From Clostridia bacterium (GTDB taxonomy: Bacteria; Bacillota; Clostridia; Christensenellales; Aristaeellaceae), in assembly GCA_017541205.1 (NCBI GenBank), contig JAFXZO010000042.1, positions 1-49,979 on the forward strand: 49,979 nucleotides of DNA, given 5' to 3'. The translations under genes and the position numbers were made by a program. Under the pieces are notes generated by a model, which was not told the origin of the DNA, ran no database searches, and worked only from the letters and a program-made list of their open reading frames with translations. Below are positions 25,021-31,687 of the stretch, piece after piece (position 1 is the stretch's first letter; each line of letters opens with the position of its first letter).

Positions 25021-25977
25021 TCATCCCTTGACCGCGCCCAGCATGATGCCCTTGACGAAGTACCGCTGCATGAAGGGGTAGACCAGCAGGATCGGGATGA
25101 TGCTGACCATGGATACGGTGTACTGGATCACGCGCTGGTTCAGCATGCTCTGGGCGGCCTGTTCGCTGATGGTGCCGCCCTGGCTCATCATGGCGCCCAG
25201 GTTGCTGGAAGAATTGAGGTAAACATACAGCCGGTGCTGCAGGGTATAGAGGTCGGGCCGGTTGTTCATCAGCAGCAGCGAATCCTGGAAGGAGTTCCAG
25301 TTGCCCACCGCGCCGAAAATGGTGATGGTGGCGAGGATGGGGATGCTCAGCGGCAGGATGATCTTGAGCCACACCTTCAGCGTGGACGCCCCGTCGATCA
25401 CGGCGCTTTCCTCCAGCGAGGAGGGAATGGATTCGATGTAGGTTTTCACCAGGATGATGTTGTAGGGGGCCACCATGCCGGGGATGATGTAGGCCAGGAA
25501 ATTATCCGTCAGGCCCATCATCAGCATGTTCATGTACCAGGGCACCAGGCCCGCGTTAAAATACATCGTCACCACCAGGAACCGATACCAGAGGGAGCGC
25601 TTCCACATCTTCTGCTTGGTGACCAGATAGCCGGCCCAGGCGGAGGTGATCACCATCAGCGCCGTGCCCAGCACGCTTCGCGCCACCGTGACCAGCACGC
25701 TCGAGCCCAGGTCCTGCACGTTCTGCAGCGCCAGATAGTTGTTGAACTGCGCGCCCAGCACGCCCTTGCCGGCGGCGTCCTTGAGCATCGGATAGAAATT
25801 CACCCGCCCGCTGGTGACCAGATCGTTATCTGAAATGGTGTTGATCAGCAGATAATAGAAAGGGAAAATGCACACGAAGGTGAACAGGAAGAAAAAGATG
25901 ATCACCGCGATATCGAAAACCCAGTCGCCCGCGCTACGCTTGATATGCAGGTTGGCGGCCTTTTCTTTCTTAGCCAC
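25021..25977 (-). CDS. Sugar ABC transporter permease, LplC-like
   Basis: The protein is 318 residues. The start is GTG 25977, with GGAGGGG seven bases upstream, 16 bp after the stop of the LplB-like partner. Six membrane spans are seen; the EAA loop reads LEESAVIDGASTLKVWLKIILP, and the ending FVKGIMLGAVKG is typical of LplC proteins. It forms the channel with the 25994-27481 product for the binding protein at 23028. No ATPase gene is present in the run. Confidence 0.93.
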   Translation of the reverse strand: MAKKEKAANLHIKRSAGDWVFDIAVIIFFFLFTFVCIFPFYYLLINTISDNDLVTSGRVNFYPMLKDAAGKGVLGAQFNNYLALQNVQDLGSSVLVTVARSVLGTALMVITSAWAGYLVTKQKMWKRSLWYRFLVVTMYFNAGLVPWYMNMLMMGLTDNFLAYIIPGMVAPYNIILVKTYIESIPSSLEESAVIDGASTLKVWLKIILPLSIPILATITIFGAVGNWNSFQDSLLLMNNRPDLYTLQHRLYVYLNSSSNLGAMMSQGGTISEQAAQSMLNQRVIQYTVSMVSIIPILLVYPFMQRYFVKGIMLGAVKG

Positions 25978-25993
25978 GCCTTTCCCCTCCTTC

Positions 25994-27481
25994 TTATATG
26001 ATGCTCTCGCCGCGGATGGCCTTGGAAATGCCGTTCGCCGCGAAAAGCAGGGTGATGCCGATGAGGGACTTGGAGATGCCCACCACGGTGCTCAGGGAAA
26101 TGCGGTTCTGCCCGATGCCGATGTTGTATACATACAAATCGAGCACCTCGATCACGTCTTTGTTCATGGCGTTGGAAAACACCAGATACTGCTCCATGCC
26201 GTTGGAGAGGATGCCCGCGATGCTCATGAGCAGCATGACCATGTAGGTTGGCACCAGGCCCGGAATGGTAATATGCCAGATGCAGCGGAAGCGGCCGGCC
26301 CCGTCCACGCGGGCCGCCTCATACAATTGCTGATCGATGCCGGCGATCCCGGCGATATAGATGATGGCGCTCCAGCCAACGCCCTTCCACGTGCCCCACA
26401 AGAGCATTTTGAGCCACGTATGATCGGCGATCTGCAAATAGTTGGTGTTCGCGCCGGCGACGTGCATCACGTTCGTCAAAAAGCTGTTGATAAAGCCGTC
26501 CGTGGAGAAGATGCAGATGGCGATGGCGTACACCAGCACCCAGGAAATGAAGTTGGGGATGGTGGTAAAGGTCTGCACGAAGCGCTGGAATTTGGTGGAG
26601 CGCACCTCGGCCAGCAGCACGGCGAACGCGATGGGCAGCCAGGAGGTCAGGATGCCAAGGCCGCTCATAATCAGCGTGTTGCGCAGCACGCGGATCAGGT
26701 CCTTCGTGGTGGCGGGATCGGCAAAGAGGAAGCTGAACCACTTGAAGCCCACGTAGTTGTCCGCGCCGATATCGCCGCCCGGGGTATAGTCAAAGAACGC
26801 GAAGCGCCAGCCCCAGATCGGCAGATAGGCGAAAATGAAGGTGAGCAGGATCACCGGCAGCATCATCAGGAACAGCCGGTATTTTTCTTCCATCTCCATC
26901 TTGGCGGAGGGATCGGTATCCTTTTCCGCGGTGAAAAAAGCGATGGCGGCGGACAGGAAAAGGAGCGCCGCGAGCACGATGAACACCGTGAACCCGCCGG
27001 GCAGCATCATGCCGATCTTGTCCAGCTTTCCCATTTCCTCTCCGTTGGAAACCATGCGCTGATACGCCTGCCGGATCAGGAAGAGGCCGACGCCCATGAT
27101 CGGCGCGCCGAGCAGGGGAAGGATCAGCCCGCGCCTGCGCATTTTGCGGTTGCCCAGGCTCATGCAGCCGCCCGCCGCGCACATGATCACGCCCAGCATG
27201 ACCGTGACGCACGCGATCATCAGCAGCGTGATATCCCCCCCGCGGATCCACTGGGAGCGCAGGATGCGGCCCATGCTGTTGGTGATGGTGCCGTAGCTGA
27301 CGCCGGTGGTGAACAGGCTGGCGGATTCGTTGATTTTTTCGCTGATCCGGCCCGGATTGACGGGCGGGAAAAAGATCGCCATGCCGGCGATCAGCGCGGT
27401 TGCCCGGAAAATCCACAGCGGCACGCGCCGGCCAAGCGGCAGCGTTTCCGTCGGGATCTTCCTGTTCACGGTCCTATCCAC
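25994..27481 (-). CDS. Sugar ABC permease, LplB-like, with an extra N-terminal membrane domain
   Basis: The protein is 495 residues. The start is GTG 27481, with AAGGAG nine bases upstream; the frame continues to a TTG at 27499, but that codon overlaps the ribosome site. Residues about 205-495 are a normal LplB permease (YRLFLMMLPVILLTFIFAYLPIWG, EAA loop LYEAARVDGAGRFRCIWHITI). The first ~200 residues are additional and carry four predicted spans (about 24-40, 82-108, 117-138, 155-186) with polar loops, roughly doubling the membrane part. Ordinary LplB proteins are about 300 residues. No known domain was recognised in the extension. It could tether or regulate the importer. Confidence 0.9.
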   Translation of the reverse strand: MDRTVNRKIPTETLPLGRRVPLWIFRATALIAGMAIFFPPVNPGRISEKINESASLFTTGVSYGTITNSMGRILRSQWIRGGDITLLMIACVTVMLGVIMCAAGGCMSLGNRKMRRRGLILPLLGAPIMGVGLFLIRQAYQRMVSNGEEMGKLDKIGMMLPGGFTVFIVLAALLFLSAAIAFFTAEKDTDPSAKMEMEEKYRLFLMMLPVILLTFIFAYLPIWGWRFAFFDYTPGGDIGADNYVGFKWFSFLFADPATTKDLIRVLRNTLIMSGLGILTSWLPIAFAVLLAEVRSTKFQRFVQTFTTIPNFISWVLVYAIAICIFSTDGFINSFLTNVMHVAGANTNYLQIADHTWLKMLLWGTWKGVGWSAIIYIAGIAGIDQQLYEAARVDGAGRFRCIWHITIPGLVPTYMVMLLMSIAGILSNGMEQYLVFSNAMNKDVIEVLDLYVYNIGIGQNRISLSTVVGISKSLIGITLLFAANGISKAIRGESII

Positions 27482-27513
27482 AGTGCCACACTCCTTCAAT
27501 TCATGGATGCCGA

Positions 27514-27588
27514 GGGTGCGCAGAGAGCAGCCGCACCTTCCGGCTGTTCTCTGCGCACCCCCCAGGGGGGCGTCAGAAGCCGCCCCCC
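27514..27588 (-). other. Two strong tandem hairpins in the intercistronic gap
   Basis: Stem 1 pairs 27514-27533 with 27541-27560 (13 bp, one mismatch, 6 bp; 7-nt loop). Stem 2 pairs GGGGGGCG 27565-27572 with 27581-27588. Neither has a T-run on the minus strand, so they are not simple terminators. They lie between the repeat-protein gene and the permease genes and may protect or process the mRNA so that the secreted protein is made in excess. Confidence 0.65.
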
Positions 27589-27607
27589 GGAGGAATGCCG
27601 TTTGATC

Positions 27608-29692
27608 TTACCAGCCGCTCACGGTGAACGTAATGCTCACGGTTTCGTTGGGGCCGGGCACGGTATAGACGATCGACGGAGCCGAAGCCTGGTTGTACAC
27701 GTCAATGATCTTGATGAGGACGTAGGTGCCGCTCAAATCAACCTCGGTGTATTCCTGGGTCGCGCCGCTGCCGAACTTCACCTTCACATTGTCGATGGTC
27801 AGGAAGCCGTCCCGGATCAGGGCGCTGGGAATATCGGTGGAGACGAAGAGCATGTTGTAATCCTTGGTTTCGCCCATGCCCATGTCGCCGGTGGTCAGGG
27901 AGACGGAGTATTCGCCGTCGCCGGTGATCTGGGCGTCCGCGAAGGAGCCGCCGTAATCGACCGCGTTGTTATCGGCGTCCCAGCCGGTCAGGCGGCCGAA
28001 GAATTCGGGATGCTCCGCGCTGTCGCGGCCATAGTTGGCTTCGTCCCAGGCGTTGCGGAACACGTAGGTATCCTTGCCCTGCACGCCGATGTAGGCGTTG
28101 AAGCCGGCGGCCTTGAGGGCGTCCGCTTCTTCCTGGGTCAAGGGGGCGTCGTCGTCCTTGGCGATGGGCTTGCCGTAGATGAAGTTGAAGGTCACTTCCA
28201 CGGTCTTGACGGAGGCAAAGGCTTCCTTATCCACGATGATGGCGGAAACGCCTTCCAGGTCGCCGTCCGCGCGGCGCGCGTCCGCGGGGATCTCGCCCAC
28301 CCATTCGTTGTAGATGTTTTCGCGGGTTTCGATGCCGTTGTCGGAGGAGGTGTAGCCCTTGCCGACCTCGATGGCTTCGCCGTTGACCTTGATTTCGGTG
28401 ATGTCGATGAAGTAGCCGTTGAAGGATTGTTCGCCCTTCACGATGCCCAGCGCGGTGAAGGCCAGGCCCTGGGCTTCCTCGTTGAATTCCAGGCCGACGG
28501 TATAGGTGCCGGGGCCGGTGATTTCGGCGGTGGCGGCGGTCACGGGGTATTCGTTGCCGTCCATCCAGAAGCAGTTGGCCCAGGAGGCGTCCGCGTACAT
28601 GATGTAGGCGATATCCGTCACGGGCAGCAGGGAGAAGTCGATTTCAAAGGACTTGACGGAGGCGAACGCTTCCTTGTCCACGATAATGGGCGAAGCGTCG
28701 GCCACCTCGCCGTCAAAGGAGCGGGCGTCAGCGGGCACCTCGCCCACCCATTCGTTGTAGATGTTCATGCGGGTTTCCACACCGTTGTCGGAGGAGGTGT
28801 AGCCCTTTTCAAAAACGATTTCTTCGCCGTTGACGCGCAGGGCGTTGATCTTGATGTAAGCGCCGGGATAGGTCTTTTCGCCGTTCACGATGCCAAGGGC
28901 GGTGAAGGCCAGGCCCTGGGCTTCCTCGTTGAATTCCAGGCCCACGGTGTAATCGCCGAAGCCGTCGATCACGGCGGTGGCGGCGGTCACGGGGTATTCG
29001 TTGCCGTCCATCCAGAAGCAGTTGGCCCAGGAGGCGTCCGCGAACATGATGTAGGCGGTATCCAGGGGATACTGATGGAGGTTAAAATCGACTTCCACGG
29101 TCTTGACGGAGGCGAACAGCTCCTTGTCCACGATCACGGGCTTGACGCCGTCGAGGCTGCCGTCGAAGGAACGGGCGTCGGCGGGCGCTTCGTTCACCCA
29201 TTCGTTGTAGATGTTCATGCGGGTTTCCACGCCGTCGTCGGAGGAGGTGTAGCCCTTTTCAAAGGCGATCTCTTCCCCGTTCACACGGATGGCCTTGAGC
29301 TCGATGGTATAGCCGGGCAGCAGGGCTTCGCCGTTCTTGATGCCAAGGGCGGTAAAGGCCAGGCCCTGGGCTTCCTCGTTGAATTCCAGGCCGATGGTGT
29401 ACGCGCCGGGGCCGGTGATTTCGGCGGTGGCGGCGGTCACGGGATATTCGTTGCCGTCCAGCCAGAAGCAGTTGGCCCAGGAGGCGTCCGCGTACATCAG
29501 ATACGCGATCGCAGCGTCCTCCGCCGCGGGCGCGGCTTCTTCTTCCGCGGGAGCAGCGGTTTCTTCAGCGGTCCCTCCAAAAGAGATTTCCGTGATACCG
29601 GGGATGATCTTCACTTCCGCCACGGCGGGCGCGAAGCTCATGACGCTCATCAGAAGCGCCAGGCACAGAATGGCAGCCAATGTCTTTTTCAT
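27608..29692 (-). CDS. Secreted protein with three tandem ~150-residue modules and a diverged fourth
   Basis: The protein is 694 residues from ATG 29692 (MKKTLAAILCL), with AGGAGG upstream. Residues 1-25 are a signal peptide (FAPAVA/EV) and 39-60 an Ala/Glu/Pro linker. Modules 1 (63-212), 2 (213-361) and 3 (362 to about 505) are nearly the same. Each starts AYxMxADASWANCFWxDGNE and runs through YPVTAATA, YTxGLEFNEEAQGLAFTALG, GYTSSD-G-ETR-NIYNEWV, PADAR and VDKExFASVK. A fourth, distant copy (about 525-694) keeps ITGDGEYSVSL and a closing beta strand. No catalytic residues are evident. The same module ends the GH5 enzyme of this run. It is the first structural gene after the LacI-type regulator. 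A polysaccharide-binding surface protein is the best guess; the family was not recognised. Confidence 0.88.
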   Translation of the reverse strand: MKKTLAAILCLALLMSVMSFAPAVAEVKIIPGITEISFGGTAEETAAPAEEEAAPAAEDAAIAYLMYADASWANCFWLDGNEYPVTAATAEITGPGAYTIGLEFNEEAQGLAFTALGIKNGEALLPGYTIELKAIRVNGEEIAFEKGYTSSDDGVETRMNIYNEWVNEAPADARSFDGSLDGVKPVIVDKELFASVKTVEVDFNLHQYPLDTAYIMFADASWANCFWMDGNEYPVTAATAVIDGFGDYTVGLEFNEEAQGLAFTALGIVNGEKTYPGAYIKINALRVNGEEIVFEKGYTSSDNGVETRMNIYNEWVGEVPADARSFDGEVADASPIIVDKEAFASVKSFEIDFSLLPVTDIAYIMYADASWANCFWMDGNEYPVTAATAEITGPGTYTVGLEFNEEAQGLAFTALGIVKGEQSFNGYFIDITEIKVNGEAIEVGKGYTSSDNGIETRENIYNEWVGEIPADARRADGDLEGVSAIIVDKEAFASVKTVEVTFNFIYGKPIAKDDDAPLTQEEADALKAAGFNAYIGVQGKDTYVFRNAWDEANYGRDSAEHPEFFGRLTGWDADNNAVDYGGSFADAQITGDGEYSVSLTTGDMGMGETKDYNMLFVSTDIPSALIRDGFLTIDNVKVKFGSGATQEYTEVDLSGTYVLIKIIDVYNQASAPSIVYTVPGPNETVSITFTVSGW
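28180..29506 (-). repeat. Triplicated ~450-bp coding repeat
   Basis: Units run 29506-29057 (450 bp), 29056-28610 (447 bp) and 28609 to about 28180. They are highly alike at DNA level as well as in protein, with long identical stretches, which points to recent duplication and to a risk of copy-number change by recombination. They are in frame within one gene and are not a CRISPR. Confidence 0.9.
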
Positions 29693-29735
29693 TTCTTTTC
29701 CTCCTTGCATTTCTGGGTCAACTTGTCTATCGCTT

Positions 29736-29749
29736 CTGCCGTACGGCAG
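29736..29749. promoter_or_regulatory. Perfect 14-bp palindrome between the LacI-type gene and the repeat-protein gene
   Basis: CTGCCGTACGGCAG lies in the 70-bp gap. It may be a regulator site or a short mRNA hairpin; its sequence differs from the operators at 30.8 kb. Confidence 0.4.
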
Positions 29750-29762
29750 CAAAGCTCTGCAT

Positions 29763-30764
29763 TCACTTTGGCGGGCCGAGGGTCTCGCCCGGCAGCATTT
29801 CGCCCGTCACCATCACCTGCCGGGGCTTGTGCGTTTCCGGGTTTTCGATGGCGTCCAGCAGCAGGGCCAGCGTTTCGCGCGCCGCGCCGGAGGCGTCCTG
29901 GCGCAGGGTGGTCAGCTTCGGATGCAGCATCTGGCCCATGCGGATGCCGTCGTAGCCGATCACGCTCACATCCTCGGGCACGCGCAGGCCCAGCTTTTCC
30001 AGCGCGCTCAGCGCGCCAAGGCAGCTGAAATCATCCGGGCAGAGGATGCAGGTGGGCGCTTCGTCCGCCTGCATGAGCGCGGTCACGATTTGGGCGCAGC
30101 TTTGGGGATCGTGGAAATGCCCGGGCCGGACGAACGCCGCGGGCGCCCGCACCCCGAGCTCCGCGCACGCCTTGTAAAACCCGCTCAGGCGTTCGCGCGT
30201 CACGGTGCCGTCCTCGCCGTGGATGCAGGCGATTTTTTCGTGCCCCATGGCCTTCGCTTCCCGCACGATGGTCTCCATGCCCGCCCGGTTATCGCACATC
30301 ACGCAGTCGCAGCCTTCGTACGCATGGTCGATCACCACGGTGGGGATGCTCCCCGCGGCCAGGCGCATCACGCCCGCGGAGTTAAAATCCGCCTGCACAA
30401 CAACCACGCCGTCCAGGTTGCGCCGCCGGGCCCTGTCGCTGTAATCGCCCGCGTCCTGATCGTGCATGGAGCGGCGGATGAAGGTGATGTCATAGCCCTT
30501 TTGTTCCGCGGCGGAGCGCAGGCCGTTGAGCAAAAAGCTGAAATATTCGTGATCCATCCTGTCTTCGTACAGGATGCCGATATTGTTGGATTTGCTGGTT
30601 TTCAGCGTCCGGGCGGCGGCGTTGGGGAAATAGCCCATTTCCTTGGCCTTCTGGCGGATGCAGGCGGAATTCTTGCCGCTGGGATCCGTCAGGCCGTTCA
30701 ACGCCCGGGAGACCGTGGCCGCGGATACGCCGCACGCCTGCGCGATGTCCTTGAGCGTGACCAT
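29763..30764 (-). CDS. LacI-family transcriptional regulator
   Basis: The protein is 333 residues from ATG 30764, with GGGGG upstream. Residues 1-50 are the LacI HTH and hinge helix (TLKDIAQACGVSAATVSRALNG, then NAAARTLKTSKSNNIGIL). The rest is a periplasmic-binding-like sugar sensor (IACIHGEDGTVTRERLSGF, PTCILCPDDFSCLGAL, VSVIGYDG). It heads the ten-gene minus-strand run. An operator-like site covers its own predicted start point (30806-30820), so it probably represses itself and the downstream transport and enzyme genes until an oligosaccharide binds. The inducer is not known. Confidence 0.94.
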   Translation of the reverse strand: MVTLKDIAQACGVSAATVSRALNGLTDPSGKNSACIRQKAKEMGYFPNAAARTLKTSKSNNIGILYEDRMDHEYFSFLLNGLRSAAEQKGYDITFIRRSMHDQDAGDYSDRARRRNLDGVVVVQADFNSAGVMRLAAGSIPTVVIDHAYEGCDCVMCDNRAGMETIVREAKAMGHEKIACIHGEDGTVTRERLSGFYKACAELGVRAPAAFVRPGHFHDPQSCAQIVTALMQADEAPTCILCPDDFSCLGALSALEKLGLRVPEDVSVIGYDGIRMGQMLHPKLTTLRQDASGAARETLALLLDAIENPETHKPRQVMVTGEMLPGETLGPPK

Positions 30765-30805
30765 TTGAGATCCCCCTTTCGCCGCGGCGGTGTACGCCGT
30801 TCGTC

Positions 30806-30820
30806 TTGCAATCGTTTGCG
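30806..30820. promoter_or_regulatory. LacI-family operator O1
   Basis: TTGCAATCGTTTGCG has the central CG and flanking half-sites of LacI-family operators. It lies where transcription from the 30826-30854 promoter would start. Confidence 0.65.
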
Positions 30821-30825
30821 TTTTT

Positions 30826-30854
30826 ATTATACAATCCTATTTCTTCCTTGTCAA
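30826..30854 (-). promoter_or_regulatory. Consensus promoter of the LacI/polysaccharide run
   Basis: On the minus strand, TTGACA (30854-30849), exactly 17 bases, TATAAT (30831-30826): a perfect consensus. Such a strong promoter needs a repressor, in line with operator O1 next to it. Confidence 0.9.
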
Positions 30855-30959
30855 CGGGAATATCATGTATTTTATGGTCTTTTTAATGTATTATCTGGTT
30901 ATTTTTTGCAAGAGTCAGCCGGGATCGGAGCAGTCCTTCCCGCGGCGCGTTCCGCAAAT

Positions 30960-30974
30960 TTGCAATCGTTTGTA
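30960..30974. promoter_or_regulatory. LacI-family operator O2
   Basis: TTGCAATCGTTTGTA repeats the first 13 bases of O1 in the same orientation, 154 bp away. Two spaced operators allow DNA looping by a tetramer, or O2 may affect the pth promoter at 31014. Confidence 0.6.
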
Positions 30975-31013
30975 TTTTTTGCGATCCGCCGCGCGCCGCC
31001 CGCTTTCCGGTCC

Positions 31014-31042
31014 TTGACGCGGCCAGCATAATCCATTATAAT
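31014..31042 (+). promoter_or_regulatory. Promoter of pth-mfd
   Basis: TTGACG (31014-31019), 17-base spacer, TATAAT (31037-31042), about 70 bp before the pth start. Confidence 0.8.
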
Positions 31043-31111
31043 GAAAAAACAGCGCGCGGAACGCGCGATGCGCTTCTTCCGTATGCAAGGGCGGAAAGAA
31101 AGGAAGGATCC

Positions 31112-31687
31112 ATGTTAGCCATCATCGGCCTGGGCAATCCGGGCGAAAAATACGAGCATACCCGCCATAACGCGGGGTTTGACGTGCTGAGCATCCTGGC
31201 CGCCAAGCTGGACACGCCCATCAAAAAGCTGAAATTCCAGGGCGTGATGGGCGAAACGTTCCTCAACGGACAGAAGCTCGCGCTCATCAAGCCCCAGACG
31301 TTCATGAACCTGAGCGGGTTCACGGTATCGGACGCCATGGCCTTTTATAAGCTGGAGCCCAAGGACATGCTCCTGATCGTGGATGATATCGATCTGCCCT
31401 TCGGGCAGGTGCGCATCCGGCCCAAGGGCGGGCCCGGCACGCACAACGGCCTGCGCCACATCGTGCAGTGCACCGGCACGGGGGATTTCCCGCGCGTTCG
31501 CGTGGGCATGGGCGCGCCGCCCCCGGAATGGGATCTGGCGGATTGGGTGCTGAGCAAATTTCAGACGGAGGAGGAGCGGAAGACTGCCTATGATGCCTAC
31601 GTCCTGGCCGCGGACGCCGCGCTGTGCTGGGCCGAACACGGCGTCAACGAAGCCATGAACCGCTTCAACAAACGCCATGCTGAATAA
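31112..31687 (+). CDS. pth: Peptidyl-tRNA hydrolase
   Basis: The protein is 191 residues from ATG 31112, with AAGGAAGG upstream, the standard bacterial Pth length. It frees tRNA from stalled peptidyl-tRNA. The catalytic histidine is H19 (TRHNAGF); N9 (GLGNPG), FMNLSG and VDDIDLPFG are the other active-site stretches, and GGPGTHNGLRHI is the usual substrate loop. The mfd start overlaps its end by 11 bp. The pth-mfd order is common in Firmicutes (spoVC-mfd). Confidence 0.97.
   Translation: MLAIIGLGNPGEKYEHTRHNAGFDVLSILAAKLDTPIKKLKFQGVMGETFLNGQKLALIKPQTFMNLSGFTVSDAMAFYKLEPKDMLLIVDDIDLPFGQVRIRPKGGPGTHNGLRHIVQCTGTGDFPRVRVGMGAPPPEWDLADWVLSKFQTEEERKTAYDAYVLAADAALCWAEHGVNEAMNRFNKRHAE

Noticed and set aside
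24833-25372. A 179-codon minus-strand frame between permease and binding protein
   Set aside because: It overlaps the end of the LplC-like gene in another frame and runs through the palindromic repeat array; no ribosome site.
28180-29506. CRISPR-like repeat array
   Set aside because: The repeats are about 450 bp, contiguous, in frame and coding. No short repeat/spacer pattern and no cas gene exist in the window.
25868-30028. A 1386-codon open frame on the plus strand
   Set aside because: It is antisense to three certain genes (two permeases and the repeat protein). Its internal repeats merely mirror the triplicated coding unit.
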